A stretch of DNA of 40,474 bases from Acholeplasmatales bacterium (lineage in GTDB: Bacteria > Bacillota_I > Bacilli_A > Acholeplasmatales > Acholeplasmataceae): assembly GCA_031284745.1 (NCBI GenBank), contig JAITXJ010000026.1, positions 1 to 40,474 on the forward strand. The letters run 5' to 3'. The notes under the pieces are model-generated. The model was not told where the DNA came from, made no database searches, and worked only from the letters and a program-made list of their open reading frames with translations. The first letter of the stretch is position 1; every line of letters starts with the position of its first letter. Made by a program: the position numbers and the translations under genes. Below are positions 1 through 9,643 of the stretch, one piece after another.

Positions 1-356
1 GCACTACCAGCTTGGCTACGTAGGGCGACTTTGGGTACTGGACAGCCCATATTCAGATCAATGATATCACAATTAGTCTGGGTATCAACATATTGGGCCG
101 CTAAGACTAAGCTTTCTAAATTAGATCCAAAAATTTGGATACTTAGGGGATGTTCTTCTAAGGTCGAATAAAGCAAATCTGTTGTGTTTTTATTATGATA
201 ATAAAGACCCTTGTCACTAATCATTTCGCTACACACGAGACCAGCCCCCATCTTTAAACAGATACACCGAAAACTAGAACTACTTACCCCAGCCAGTGGC
301 GCTAAGATTACTTTATTAGGTATTTGAACATTTCCAATAAAAAAACTATTATTCAA
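1..356 (-). CDS. dus: tRNA-dihydrouridine synthase, 5' part (cut by window edge)
   Basis: The reverse strand reads MNNSFFIGNVQIPNKVILAP, then LAGVSSSSFRCICLKMGAGL, and reaches DLNMGCPVPKV about 100 codons in. The opening 'PxxLAPLAGV' strand and the NMGCP signature are typical of the FMN-dependent TIM-barrel tRNA-dihydrouridine synthases (DusB-like), which reduce uridines in the tRNA D-loop. About 118 codons are present; the rest lies left of the window. I chose the TTG at 356-354 because an in-frame stop (the degV stop) is two codons upstream and the encoded N-terminus has family length; no good Shine-Dalgarno sequence is visible. It starts 3 bp after degV, so it is probably co-transcribed. 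The exact Dus subclass cannot be set from this fragment. Confidence 0.85.
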   Translation of the reverse strand, partial: MNNSFFIGNVQIPNKVILAPLAGVSSSSFRCICLKMGAGLVCSEMISDKGLYYHNKNTTDLLYSTLEEHPLSIQIFGSNLESLVLAAQYVDTQTNCDIIDLNMGCPVPKVALRSQAGS

Positions 357-359
357 GGA

Positions 360-1253
360 TTATTTAAGACAATAAATAATTCCCAAAGTACCTGGTCCGC
401 AATGGGTGGAAATCACACTGCCGGCCCAAGTTTCATAAATATGATTAATTTTGATCTCATGTTTTTTAAATAGTTCTTCGACATATTTAAAAAGATCAGG
501 GGCGAGGCAATGGGTAAAAAAGACATATTCTGGATCAACCAAACCATTTTGATAATCTTTGAGGAAATATTCAAACTGTCTTAAAATAGTTTTTTCCGTT
601 TTACCAATGATTTTATCCCCAGCAATAATATGACCGCTTTTTACTAAAAGAATGGGTTTGATTCGTAAGAATTTGGAAACAAAAAAAGTTAGGCCACTGG
701 CTCGACCACCACGGTAAAGATATTCTAAAGTACTAATCCCAAATTGACAACGCACATTATTTTTTATTTGATCAATTTGTTCTTTAATCGCCTGGGCACT
801 ATAACCTAAATCTCGTAAATCACAAGCTTTTAAAACTAATAACCCAGTACCAGTGGATAAATTTCGACCATCAACAATGTGGACCATACTTTTTAGATCA
901 TCTAATGCTTCGCGTGCTAGCAGGGAAGAATTATAAGTACCAGAGATTTCACTACTGATGGAGATATATAAAACTTCGTAACCCTCTTGAAGATATTTGT
1001 TAAAGATTTCTAAAAACATGCCGGGGGACACGGCGGTAGTTGAGGGTTTTCCCTTGGTTTCCTTGATCGTTTGAAATAAGCCTTCAACGGTAATATCTTT
1101 GGCATCTTGGTAGGGAATACCGTTGATCACCACGCTGAGCGCCACAAAATCAACATCTCTTTTAACCAATAGGTCAAGAAAATTTTTTTCATTTATATTT
1201 CTAACGTTTAATAAATCGCAAGTAGAATCACATATTATTTTAGTCTTCTTCAT
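360..1253 (-). CDS. DegV family fatty-acid-binding protein
   Basis: This 297-residue protein has the DegV layout: an N-terminal 'KIICDSTCDL' strand, the KPSTTAVSPGMF loop (compare TSxPSPGEF in the family), an SSEISGTYNS motif and a C-terminal domain ending THCGPGTLGI. DegV proteins are two-domain acyl-binding proteins; in Firmicutes they act as FakB partners that present fatty acids to the kinase FakA. FakA is not in this window, so that role is by family only. The start has GAGG about 8 nt upstream and an extended -10 promoter just beyond it. The dus gene follows immediately. Confidence 0.9.
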   Translation of the reverse strand: MKKTKIICDSTCDLLNVRNINEKNFLDLLVKRDVDFVALSVVINGIPYQDAKDITVEGLFQTIKETKGKPSTTAVSPGMFLEIFNKYLQEGYEVLYISISSEISGTYNSSLLAREALDDLKSMVHIVDGRNLSTGTGLLVLKACDLRDLGYSAQAIKEQIDQIKNNVRCQFGISTLEYLYRGGRASGLTFFVSKFLRIKPILLVKSGHIIAGDKIIGKTEKTILRQFEYFLKDYQNGLVDPEYVFFTHCLAPDLFKYVEELFKKHEIKINHIYETWAGSVISTHCGPGTLGIIYCLK

Positions 1254-1271
1254 AAACTAACCTCTAAAATA

Positions 1272-1280
1272 ATTATACCA
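1272..1280 (-). promoter_or_regulatory. Extended -10 promoter of degV (TGGTATAAT)
   Basis: On the minus strand TGGTATAAT lies 18 nt upstream of the degV ATG, predicting a short leader of about 12 nt that still contains the GAGG ribosome site. No good -35 box is present at the usual distance; the TGn extension probably compensates. Confidence 0.65.
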
Positions 1281-1429
1281 TTTTTCTTAATATTAGGGGT
1301 TTAACTGCTTATTTTGGTCAGTTTTTGAACGAAGAAGATTTTATTATGGTAATTAACTAAGCCATTTTTTGGTCCTTGGAAGGATTGCATGTTTTAAAAA
1401 GGTAATATCTTTAATATTATCTTAAGTAT

Positions 1430-4400
1430 TTAAGTTATTTGAATATAAGTACCATCGACAATGGACAGCAGATATTTTTTAATAGGCAAAGGGGTTAAAG
1501 TTTTTAAATAATCTTCATAGACCTTTAATTGCCGGGCATATTCTTCATCATCAATATTTTTGGTTTTATAGTCAATAATTTCCCAATGATCCTCATATAC
1601 TAATAATAAATCGATGATCCCATGAAGGTTAGTTGAAGTTTGATAGAACTCATATTCCGGAAAAACTTGAGCTTTTTTAATGGGTTTAAATAAGTCAAGT
1701 TGTAGTACCCGAGCCAGATATTTTTTAATATTGGGCTCAATAATATGATTTAAAGAAGGATTGTGAAAGTCTAAGCTTTCCAAATAGGCATGGAGTTTAA
1801 TCCCAAATTCGATTTGCTGGGTTGTTGCATGAGTTAATTTATTGGAAGCACTTTTGACTTCTTGTTGGATAATGGGCTGGGGATCGATAATATCTTCGGC
1901 TTTAAAAGGTTCTAACAAATCTTCAACCGCGTTTTTAACTACTAGTTGAGGATTTTTACCTTCATAGATATTCATCTTACTCCAAAGATCGGCTTTTTGT
2001 AAAAATTCTAAAAAGTTATCTGGGTACATCGTATAGGAATATGGTTTAATTTCTTGGGAATTAAGGAAAATAATTTGTGATTTAGCCCGGGTTAAGGCCA
2101 CATAGAATAAGCGTATTTTTTCACTAGTAATATTTAATTTGGCGGCGTCTTTAATTAAAACTTGGGTAATTGCTCCCTGATAATTATGAAAATCCATGGT
2201 GCTTGGTAAACTAAGACCAAATTGGGGATGATAGAGAAAATTTCCTTTAAAATCATTGATGCTAGGTTTTTCTAAAAAGGGATAATAACAAATATGATAT
2301 TCGAGGCCTTTAGCCTTATGAATATTAATTAAGTGGACGGCTTGAGCGTTTTCTTTAAAACCAGGATTTTCTAAATTAAGATCATGAAATTCAATATCAT
2401 CTAAAAATTGACTAAATTGTTCGAGGGTAAAATAGTACTGATCAAAACTGCTTGCTAGTTGATAAAAAGCACTTAGCTTGCTTTGATTTTTTTGATAGTC
2501 AGCCAGAGATAAAAGGGCTTCATCAAAATTAAAGATGCTTAATATTTCATTAATGGATTCCTTGACGCTGTGCGTCTTACTATAAAGCTGCAGTTTTAGA
2601 ATATTTTGATGAATGATGGTCTTTTGGTAATCACCATGATGGAGGATATCATAGATTTGTTCATCGGTGGATTTCGTATTAGGATATAAAAATGAACGAG
2701 CTATACTAACAAAAAGATGAGTCAGATCATATTGAGGACAACTATCACGATCGAGAAGGACGATATATTTAATGATGCTTCGCATCAGCAGGTAGACTTC
2801 TGATTCTCTAGTATCTTTATCAACTCCCTCAACATTCAGCGGAATCTGATATTTATGAAATAATTTTATGATAGTTTTAAAGAAAATAGTATCGGCGGGA
2901 ATTAGACAAAAATCGCTGTAATTGAGACTTTCATAGCGGCCATCTTTAACAATTAAATAATTGCTGTTCATTTTCGTTTGAATATCGTGGATAATGGCGA
3001 GGATTTCGCCGATTCGTCGATTGGTCACCCCGTCAGCTAAAAAAGAGTTTTCGGGGAAATCTTTTTCTTCTTCCACCATTTGATTAGCCTCATCACTGGG
3101 GGCTAAGACATTGATTAAAGAGATACAAGGATTTTTTTCTTCCAATAAATTTGGTTTAGGATATAGGAGTTGTTCTTTGGCTAAAAAGTCAATTCCCCCG
3201 AGGTGATCAAACATAATTTTGGAAAATAATTGGTTGATAAAATCGATGATTTGGCTATTTGAGCGCTGGCTAATATTGAGACTAAAGGTTTGGACCTCCT
3301 TTTGGGCAGCCATAGCTTTCATATTTTGAGGATTAGCATTGCGGAAGGAGTAAATACTTTGTTTGAGATCGCCAACCATAAAAAGATTATTATTAGCGAT
3401 TAATTCGATGAATTCATTTTGAATGTCGGAAGTGTCTTGATATTCATCGATGAGAATATATTTAAACTGGTGTTGAATTTCTTGGCGAATATCCTCATGA
3501 TCCTTAATTAATCTTAAAACTTTTTTGGCAATTTCATTGAAGGTATAAAAATTGTGGTTATGGTTATAGATGGCCACATTATGAAAAACCTCACTGACGA
3601 TGTCATATATTAAGCGATGCCAAGTGATGATGTTATTATTAATCTGCACCTGATCCACCCGACAACCAAGTGGTAATAAAGTGGACTTAAATTTTTTAAA
3701 TTGTTCCCAAAGATTTTTATATTCTTCGTTAGCATAACCCTTTTTTTGACGCACATTGAGGCCTTCTAATTGAGCGAGGATATCGCCATTGAGATCAAGA
3801 TGATTTAAAATAAATACTAATTCTTCCAAATTTGAAACATTATCTAGATGCTGGGTAAAAGACTGGGAAAATTCTTTAGCATAGGATTGGAGATAATCTT
3901 GATATTTTCGAAGAATTTCTGATGAGCAGATAGAATCTCTTAAGGCTTGGATTTTTAAATTTGCATCATCATAGCGATCTAAGTCTTCAAAGATTTTAAT
4001 GAGAAAATCGACTAGAAAATCATCATTTTTTAAAGTATAGTGAAAGATGAATTGACAAAAAGGAGACTGGGGATCCTGGTTTTGGTAATATTTGTTGAGA
4101 GTGTCGATAATGATTTTATTCCTTTGGACTTTAAATAAAGTGGTCTCTAACGGCGTGATTTGATTACTGATACCGACGCTAGAAGCATATTTTTTTAGCA
4201 ACTCGAGGTAAAAACTATCAAAGGTCATAATATGAGCATTTAAGATTTTGGATAGTTGTTGCTTCATAAAGGGCTCGGTACTGCTAGCAAATTCCATCAT
4301 TGTTCGTTGCTTCATTTCGGAGGCAGCTTTGTCGGTAAAGGTTAAAACCAATAGTTCATCAATATCCAACTGATGCTTCCAAACTAATTGGTAAATTCTT

Positions 4401-4510
4401 TTTGTCAAAACGAAGGTCTTACCGGTCCCGGCTCCCGCTTCAATCAGAAATTTACCCTTATCTAAATTAATGATGGCCAATTGTTGGGCCGAAGGTTCAA
4501 TTTTCTTCAT
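1430..4510 (-). CDS. addA: AddA-type helicase-nuclease subunit
   Basis: This is the ATP-dependent DNA helicase/nuclease subunit of an AddAB complex, which resects double-strand breaks for RecA loading. From the ATG at 4510 the protein has 1026 residues. Visible UvrD-type motifs are Walker A AGAGTGKT at residues 25-32, LIDEYQDTS, VGDLKQSIYSFRNA, HKAKGLEYH and FYVALTRAK. The C-terminal PDDEXK nuclease is shown by GIIDLLL followed by IIDYKTK. It is shorter than Bacillus AddA (about 1230 residues). I prefer the ATG at 4510 to the upstream TTG at 4546: the ATG overlaps the addB stop as ATGA, as at other junctions of this operon, and gives the usual N-terminus. Transcription comes from the NYN promoter about 6 kb upstream unless an internal one exists. 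Confidence 0.93.
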   Translation of the reverse strand: MKKIEPSAQQLAIINLDKGKFLIEAGAGTGKTFVLTKRIYQLVWKHQLDIDELLVLTFTDKAASEMKQRTMMEFASSTEPFMKQQLSKILNAHIMTFDSFYLELLKKYASSVGISNQITPLETTLFKVQRNKIIIDTLNKYYQNQDPQSPFCQFIFHYTLKNDDFLVDFLIKIFEDLDRYDDANLKIQALRDSICSSEILRKYQDYLQSYAKEFSQSFTQHLDNVSNLEELVFILNHLDLNGDILAQLEGLNVRQKKGYANEEYKNLWEQFKKFKSTLLPLGCRVDQVQINNNIITWHRLIYDIVSEVFHNVAIYNHNHNFYTFNEIAKKVLRLIKDHEDIRQEIQHQFKYILIDEYQDTSDIQNEFIELIANNNLFMVGDLKQSIYSFRNANPQNMKAMAAQKEVQTFSLNISQRSNSQIIDFINQLFSKIMFDHLGGIDFLAKEQLLYPKPNLLEEKNPCISLINVLAPSDEANQMVEEEKDFPENSFLADGVTNRRIGEILAIIHDIQTKMNSNYLIVKDGRYESLNYSDFCLIPADTIFFKTIIKLFHKYQIPLNVEGVDKDTRESEVYLLMRSIIKYIVLLDRDSCPQYDLTHLFVSIARSFLYPNTKSTDEQIYDILHHGDYQKTIIHQNILKLQLYSKTHSVKESINEILSIFNFDEALLSLADYQKNQSKLSAFYQLASSFDQYYFTLEQFSQFLDDIEFHDLNLENPGFKENAQAVHLINIHKAKGLEYHICYYPFLEKPSINDFKGNFLYHPQFGLSLPSTMDFHNYQGAITQVLIKDAAKLNITSEKIRLFYVALTRAKSQIIFLNSQEIKPYSYTMYPDNFLEFLQKADLWSKMNIYEGKNPQLVVKNAVEDLLEPFKAEDIIDPQPIIQQEVKSASNKLTHATTQQIEFGIKLHAYLESLDFHNPSLNHIIEPNIKKYLARVLQLDLFKPIKKAQVFPEYEFYQTSTNLHGIIDLLLVYEDHWEIIDYKTKNIDDEEYARQLKVYEDYLKTLTPLPIKKYLLSIVDGTYIQIT

Positions 4511-6840
4511 GAGATATTCCGATAGTTTTCGAATTTTCGATAACAAATATTTTTATGTTCACAGTAACTGCAAGCCTGATGAAAAGAGCTTTTAAAATAA
4601 GGAGCAATTCGAAAATCTCCGATCGCTATTTTTTTCATCGTCTCTTCAACCATGGTTAAAACTTGGCCACAGACTTCTTCTATATTTAAGGGGCCCTCAT
4701 TGGCAGAATCGCTCGTAAAAGTAAATGAAGTAGTTTTTCTCGTTCGCAGTACCTCATTTAAATCCACTAAAGAAGCTAAATTATCCACCGCTATTCCATC
4801 GAGGCGCCAATCATTTTGTACTTGTTGGTAATAGTTAGTATTTAAATCTATTGGATAAGCTTTGGCGGGGAAAATTCGACTAAAGAAGGTTCCTAAAGGT
4901 TTAGTGGAATCATCGGTTGATGTCTTTAAATATCTGGCGGTCAAATAGATGAGCAGCTGTTGATTGATACCGGTTTTAATTTTTAAAAGATTTTCCACCT
5001 CGTCGTTGTTACCTGACTTAAAATCAATGATTAATTCGTAATGTTGATTTTGTTTCTGGGTATCCTGAAATTTTAATAACCAATCAATAGAGCCACTTAA
5101 AGACCAATTATCCCGCAATTTTTCCAAGAAAGCCACCTCAAAGTGGGAGTCTTGGTATCCGGGGGTATGAAGAATATTGGTTAAATTTTGCAGGTAGGCT
5201 TGAAATTGAAATTTAATTCTGGGAAGAAAACTTCTTTCTCGCGGGCTGAGATAAGTTGTGTTTTGGCCAAAATCATCGATGAGATGTGCTACCTCAGTTA
5301 AAGAAATATGTTGGTTGACATATAATTGAATTATTTGGTGTAAGGTGGTTCCTAGCGCTAAATCAAAACTTTCTTGGTATTTTTTGGGAAGTAATAAATA
5401 GTTGAGATAATAGCTAAAAGGACATTTATTATAAGTATTAAGCGAAGAGAAAGATAGCTTTTGATTTTGACGGCCGATTTGGCCAATGTTTTTCCATGGT
5501 TGAAAGCTATTTTGGTAGCTTGCTAGATCACCAAGTAACGGGCTGGCTTTTTTAGCCAAGATCTGATCTTTTAAAAGTCCATATAAAAGATATCGTTGAT
5601 TGGCTAATAAGGCAAAATATTTCAGCCATGAACGACTATAAAAGGGTTCTTTAATTTCGACGGAAACTTTTTGAATAGCTAGTAAATCGACCAGCAAGGA
5701 AGCAAAATATTCCCTTCCGGCGAGATATTTAGTCAGCGTGAGAGTTTGAATATTTTTGAGTCGAAGAAATATTTCATAGTTTTTAATTGTTCGTAAATTC
5801 TCAAGATGATAGTTATCTAAACCATAAAAACTTAATAAATCACTATTTATAAATTCGAGTGGTGAAGTGGTGGTGGGGATGAGGTGATTAAATGACAGAA
5901 AAAAGATTTGTAATTCACCGTCAACAATTATCTCATCAATAACTTCTAGACAATTATAATAATTAATTGGGTTAAAGGAAGTTTTTTCCGCCAAATATTT
6001 AATAATATTAATTAATTCATCTTTGGGGAAATTACGATATTGGGGAATAATTATTTTATCTAAAAGATTTAAAGCAATTTGTTCACTTTTGAGGGGGAAA
6101 CGCTGCTTATAGTCATTGAGCAACTGGTCAAAATCCTTTTCCTCGAGTTCATGAAGAAAATTAGTAATCAAATAATAATTACCTAACTTTTGATTGGGAA
6201 AAAGAAGGGGGATTTTAAATAAGCGTTCATACCTTTTTAAGTAATAAAAATAATTGGTGTTATTACAAAAGATTTTTAGGTGATTAATATCGGTTCCGCC
6301 CTTAATTTTTTTAGCAATTTCATTAAAGACATAACCTAATTCAAAATCAATGTTGTCAAATTCACTATAGGTTACTTGGGGATGAAAGTCAAATTCAATT
6401 TTTAAGTAATGAGGGGTAATTTGATAGTGGTTAAGGACGAGATTCAACACGGAATAATCATTGAAAACCCAAACTTTTTTATTTTTTAAACTTTCGTAAT
6501 AGATATTGTGGGGGATTTGGAAAAAATTTAATTTAATTAATTCATCTCGCAAATCTTCTAAGGGGTTATGAGTGCTGCGATCGGTGATAAAATACTTACT
6601 CATCGCCTTTAAGATGGCCTGCGCCTTCCAAAAACTATAATGATAGTTTTGCATTAGGTATAAAACAGCATCTTCCTGATACTTCAGTTCTAAAGATGTA
6701 CAAAAATCTTCTTCCACGATGATTTTACAATTGATTAAGCCAAATTGGTTTTTTTGTCTAACGATTTCTTTTTGTAGATAACGGGGAACAATCAGGGCAC
6801 TATTATGAAGACTGATGAAGGAGGGGGTGATTTTGATCAC
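4507..6840 (-). CDS. addB: AddB-type nuclease subunit, reduced, no Walker A
   Basis: This is the partner of AddA. The C-terminal half has the AddB/RecB-like nuclease: SFSSLNTYNKCPFSYYL (first cluster cysteine), then LIIDFKSGN (catalytic D-x-K), then C757-x2-C760-x5-C766. The single cysteine plus CX2CX5C is the arrangement of the AddB iron-sulfur staple. At 777 residues it is far shorter than Bacillus AddB (about 1170), and no Walker A is visible near the N-terminus, so the helicase-like part is reduced and presumably not an ATPase. It starts with GTG at 6840, overlapping the upstream gene's stop as GTGA, and its own TGA overlaps the addA ATG. These overlaps imply translational coupling. Confidence 0.9.
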   Translation of the reverse strand: MIKITPSFISLHNSALIVPRYLQKEIVRQKNQFGLINCKIIVEEDFCTSLELKYQEDAVLYLMQNYHYSFWKAQAILKAMSKYFITDRSTHNPLEDLRDELIKLNFFQIPHNIYYESLKNKKVWVFNDYSVLNLVLNHYQITPHYLKIEFDFHPQVTYSEFDNIDFELGYVFNEIAKKIKGGTDINHLKIFCNNTNYFYYLKRYERLFKIPLLFPNQKLGNYYLITNFLHELEEKDFDQLLNDYKQRFPLKSEQIALNLLDKIIIPQYRNFPKDELINIIKYLAEKTSFNPINYYNCLEVIDEIIVDGELQIFFLSFNHLIPTTTSPLEFINSDLLSFYGLDNYHLENLRTIKNYEIFLRLKNIQTLTLTKYLAGREYFASLLVDLLAIQKVSVEIKEPFYSRSWLKYFALLANQRYLLYGLLKDQILAKKASPLLGDLASYQNSFQPWKNIGQIGRQNQKLSFSSLNTYNKCPFSYYLNYLLLPKKYQESFDLALGTTLHQIIQLYVNQHISLTEVAHLIDDFGQNTTYLSPRERSFLPRIKFQFQAYLQNLTNILHTPGYQDSHFEVAFLEKLRDNWSLSGSIDWLLKFQDTQKQNQHYELIIDFKSGNNDEVENLLKIKTGINQQLLIYLTARYLKTSTDDSTKPLGTFFSRIFPAKAYPIDLNTNYYQQVQNDWRLDGIAVDNLASLVDLNEVLRTRKTTSFTFTSDSANEGPLNIEEVCGQVLTMVEETMKKIAIGDFRIAPYFKSSFHQACSYCEHKNICYRKFENYRNIS

Positions 6841-7685
6841 AGGTTTTTTACCATAATTTTTAAAATCTTGATTTGGTTAAGAAAGAGATCATCGAAAGCA
6901 TAATCTTGATTATTTAAATCTAGTTTATCTTGCAGGGAAGAACGCAAACGAACTCTTTTAGGATGGAAAAAAGCCATAAATTTATTAGTTTTGCGGGAAT
7001 TTTTATATAAGTCGTAAATATTGCAGGTATATAAGATATCGCCTTCATATTTATCGCGGTTTAATTTCTTGAAAAATTCAATAATTTCTAAAGCACCATA
7101 ACCCAGGAGTTCCGGAGTATTTTTTTCGTTAAGATCATTAATTTCGATGATTGCTAAGTAGTTTTTAAGGAGGCGATAATTAGTAACAATGGATTGGTTA
7201 TGTAAGTACATTTCTTCTAAAGAATAAAACAATTTTAGCGTTTTAACGCTGTTGGTTAGGGTGTGAAAAATATTAAGATCATTTTGAAAATTTGGTTTAA
7301 TGATCAGATTAATTTTTGTTTTCTTTTCTAACAAGTAAAGATTATTTAAAAGTTGAGTGATTTGGGGGAGGTCTTGTAAAAAATCTGCGTAATCGAACAT
7401 CGGAATTATCAAATTGGCGATATTATTTTTTTGACAAAAGTTCAAATAATTTTTAATCAGAATTTCATAGTCTGGGGCATTTGTGGAAAGCTGGTAAGTA
7501 TCTTTAATGGCGAGGTATTTAATTTTAAATTTATTATCCTTAAAAAGGGCTAATTGCTCATCATTGGGCAAGCTTTCGAAATATAGATCTTTAAGATCAG
7601 TACCTTGAAAAAAAGATAAACTCTTCGTAAAGGCAAAATAGTGACCTAATTTTTCTTTAATTTTGGTATTTAATATAATTGCCAT
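6837..7685 (-). CDS. Uncharacterised protein, possibly a TIM barrel
   Basis: I do not recognise this 282-residue gene with certainty. It has no signal peptide or membrane segment. Regularly alternating hydrophobic strands (IKYLAIKDTY, NIANLIIPMFD, KINLIIKP, LAIIEIND) and a C-terminal stretch IEINDL, GYGALEIIEFF, KYEGDI resemble the metal-site end of xylose-isomerase-like/endonuclease IV-like TIM barrels (H/E-x-N-D, then GxG, then YxGxI). That fold is an inference. It lies 7 bp after the SpoU methyltransferase and overlaps the GTG of addB, so it is part of the NYN-thiI-addBA operon and might act with AddAB or with RNA modification. No function is assigned. Confidence 0.6.
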   Translation of the reverse strand: MAIILNTKIKEKLGHYFAFTKSLSFFQGTDLKDLYFESLPNDEQLALFKDNKFKIKYLAIKDTYQLSTNAPDYEILIKNYLNFCQKNNIANLIIPMFDYADFLQDLPQITQLLNNLYLLEKKTKINLIIKPNFQNDLNIFHTLTNSVKTLKLFYSLEEMYLHNQSIVTNYRLLKNYLAIIEINDLNEKNTPELLGYGALEIIEFFKKLNRDKYEGDILYTCNIYDLYKNSRKTNKFMAFFHPKRVRLRSSLQDKLDLNNQDYAFDDLFLNQIKILKIMVKNL

Positions 7686-7692
7686 CTTGAAT

Positions 7693-8409
7693 CTATTTAA
7701 GTAAATCCCACATTAAAATACTGCCCGCCACCGCGACGTTTAGACTATCAAAGTCCTGGGTTTGTAAATGTATTTTTAGATAATGAGCTTTCTTTAATGG
7801 TGGTTGAATACCCCTTCCCTCGTTACCTAAAACCAAAGCTATTTTTTTTAATTTTGGTAAGGGGCTATTATGGGGGCTAACTTCACTGATGAGGATGCTA
7901 TATTGTTGTAAAAATAATTCTTCGAGATAGATTTCTAAATCCTTTTGGAGAAGATTAAGATGAAAAAGGGCTCCTTTGGAGGCTTTAATGGTTTTTTCGT
8001 TATAAAAATCACTACAGCCTTTACTGCGAACGACGGTTGTGAAGCCAAAAGAAAGAGCGCTCCTTAAGAGCATACCAACATTGGAAGGATCTTGAACTTC
8101 ATCTAAAATGAGGATTTTATCGTTTTGGGGTTTTGCGGGATTTTTGGTAACCAAGGCGCCTAGAAAGTGATCTTGCGTCCCTTGAAGGTTAAAAAATAAG
8201 CTTTTAGCCAATACTAATTCTACTTCCGGATATTTTTCTTCATAACCTTCGAGACAAAAACAATATTTTAAATTAGCACTTCGACGAGCTTCATTAATGA
8301 TATCTTCACCGAAGACGAGAAATTCGTTGCTTTCATCGCGATATTTTTTTAATTTCAAATGTTCTAAATATTTGTAGGTAGGATTATCACTGCTTAGTAT
8401 TTTTTTCAT
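7693..8409 (-). CDS. SpoU/TrmH-family RNA 2'-O-methyltransferase
   Basis: The three SPOUT motifs are clear: DEVQDPSNVGMLLRSALSFG (motif 1), LVLGNEGRGI (motif 2) and DSLNVAVAGSILMWDLL (motif 3), which together form the trefoil knot that binds S-adenosylmethionine. The N-terminal 90 residues (KKILSSDNPTYKYLEHLK) match the small substrate-binding domain of the TrmH/RlmB-like group, which methylates 23S rRNA or tRNA ribose. The exact target cannot be told. The 238-residue ORF overlaps the end of thiI by 23 bp; an AGGAGG inside the last thiI codons lies about 12 nt upstream of its ATG. Confidence 0.9.
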   Translation of the reverse strand: MKKILSSDNPTYKYLEHLKLKKYRDESNEFLVFGEDIINEARRSANLKYCFCLEGYEEKYPEVELVLAKSLFFNLQGTQDHFLGALVTKNPAKPQNDKILILDEVQDPSNVGMLLRSALSFGFTTVVRSKGCSDFYNEKTIKASKGALFHLNLLQKDLEIYLEELFLQQYSILISEVSPHNSPLPKLKKIALVLGNEGRGIQPPLKKAHYLKIHLQTQDFDSLNVAVAGSILMWDLLK

Positions 8410-9643
8410 AATTCAAAAAGGCCTCCTTAAAATCAATTCCATATTGACAGATATTGATAGGTTGATTTTCGTGAATAACGATGGTCACAATATCTTGGTA
8501 TACTTTATTCAGAAGTTCCTCAAAATTAAATCTTTTTTCTTCTAATAAAGCCCATTGCTGGCTGGGTTTAATGACCGGATTAGCCGGAAGGTAGGCACTG
8601 CAACAATCATTAAAACTTCGAATTGAGATCTCGAAAGTCTTGATTGCGCGGGCAATTTTAATAATATCATTTTTATCGTAAGTGATTAATGGTCGTAAGA
8701 TGACATCATGGCAGACAGCGCTGATGGTTTTGAGAGAATTAATCGTCTGAGAGGCCACTTGACCTAAAGACTCTCCGTTAACTAAGCAATCAAAGCCTCT
8801 TTCTTCCGCAAACCTCGAAGCTAAACGATACATCATCCGTCGCAAAATAGTGATGATGTAAGAATCTTTGACATTAGTTAAAATAGCTTGATGAAGCACA
8901 TTAATGGGAACGATATGGAGTTTTATTTGCCCATTATTGGTATAATTAGCCAACACGGCCGCTAGATCGATAACTTTTTGAATGGATTCTAAAGGAGTTA
9001 GGGGGGTTGATTCGAAATGAAATAATTCAATTTCTAATCCTTGTTTCATTGCTAGAAAGGCGCTGACTGGTGAATCAATTCCTCCACTTAACATCACTAA
9101 GCCTTTTCCCGAGACGCTATAAGGAAAGCCACCCAGACCACTAAGGCGATTGGTGGATAAGTAAAAATAAATATTATCATGATTAATTTGAAAATTAGCA
9201 ATAAAATCGGGTTGATGAACATCAACTATTAATTTATTAGTGAGTTTTTTCAAAACGAGATTAGCCATTTTGATGGAATAATTAAGGGAATTTAAAGGGT
9301 AACTTTTATTAATTCTTTTGCTTTCAAATTTAATAGTTAATTTTTGTTCACCAGTATATTGATCGATAATTTGAGCACTGGCACTGGCACATAACTCATC
9401 ATCAAGCGGCAGGGTGTATACCTGGTAAAATGAGCTAATTCCCGGAATCAAAGCTAATCGTTGCAGACAAGCATTTTGGTCTTGAGGATTAACTTCAATA
9501 GTAAACCAGCTATGAGTTTTAATGATTTTTAAATCTAAGTCTTTTAACTTATTGCTTAAATGCTTATAAAGAAGGCCAAGAAATACTTTAATATTCTTGC
9601 CCTTTAAACTTAGATCACCAAACTTAACAATGATTGTGTTCAT
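8387..9643 (-). CDS. thiI: tRNA 4-thiouridine synthetase ThiI
   Basis: ThiI adenylates U8 of tRNA and transfers sulfur from a cysteine desulfurase persulfide; in many bacteria it also serves thiazole synthesis. The 418 residues contain the N-terminal ferredoxin-like domain (IIVKFGDLSLKGKN), a THUMP region, and the PP-loop MLSGGIDSPVSAF near residues 184-196, followed by RSFNDCCSAYLP with the conserved cysteine. There is no rhodanese tail, as in other Firmicutes, so sulfur must come from a separate desulfurase; the sufS product in this window is a candidate donor (inference). Start and stop overlap the neighbours (ATGA with the NYN gene). Confidence 0.95.
   Translation of the reverse strand: MNTIIVKFGDLSLKGKNIKVFLGLLYKHLSNKLKDLDLKIIKTHSWFTIEVNPQDQNACLQRLALIPGISSFYQVYTLPLDDELCASASAQIIDQYTGEQKLTIKFESKRINKSYPLNSLNYSIKMANLVLKKLTNKLIVDVHQPDFIANFQINHDNIYFYLSTNRLSGLGGFPYSVSGKGLVMLSGGIDSPVSAFLAMKQGLEIELFHFESTPLTPLESIQKVIDLAAVLANYTNNGQIKLHIVPINVLHQAILTNVKDSYIITILRRMMYRLASRFAEERGFDCLVNGESLGQVASQTINSLKTISAVCHDVILRPLITYDKNDIIKIARAIKTFEISIRSFNDCCSAYLPANPVIKPSQQWALLEEKRFNFEELLNKVYQDIVTIVIHENQPINICQYGIDFKEAFLNYEKNTKQ

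Noticed and set aside
4507-4509. TGA read as tryptophan (Mycoplasma code)
   Set aside because: TGA ends several complete, family-length proteins at precise gene overlaps, and Trp is encoded by TGG within proteins such as TpiA.
4511-4546. TTG start for addA
   Set aside because: The downstream ATG overlapping the addB stop (ATGA) fits the coupling pattern and the usual N-terminus.
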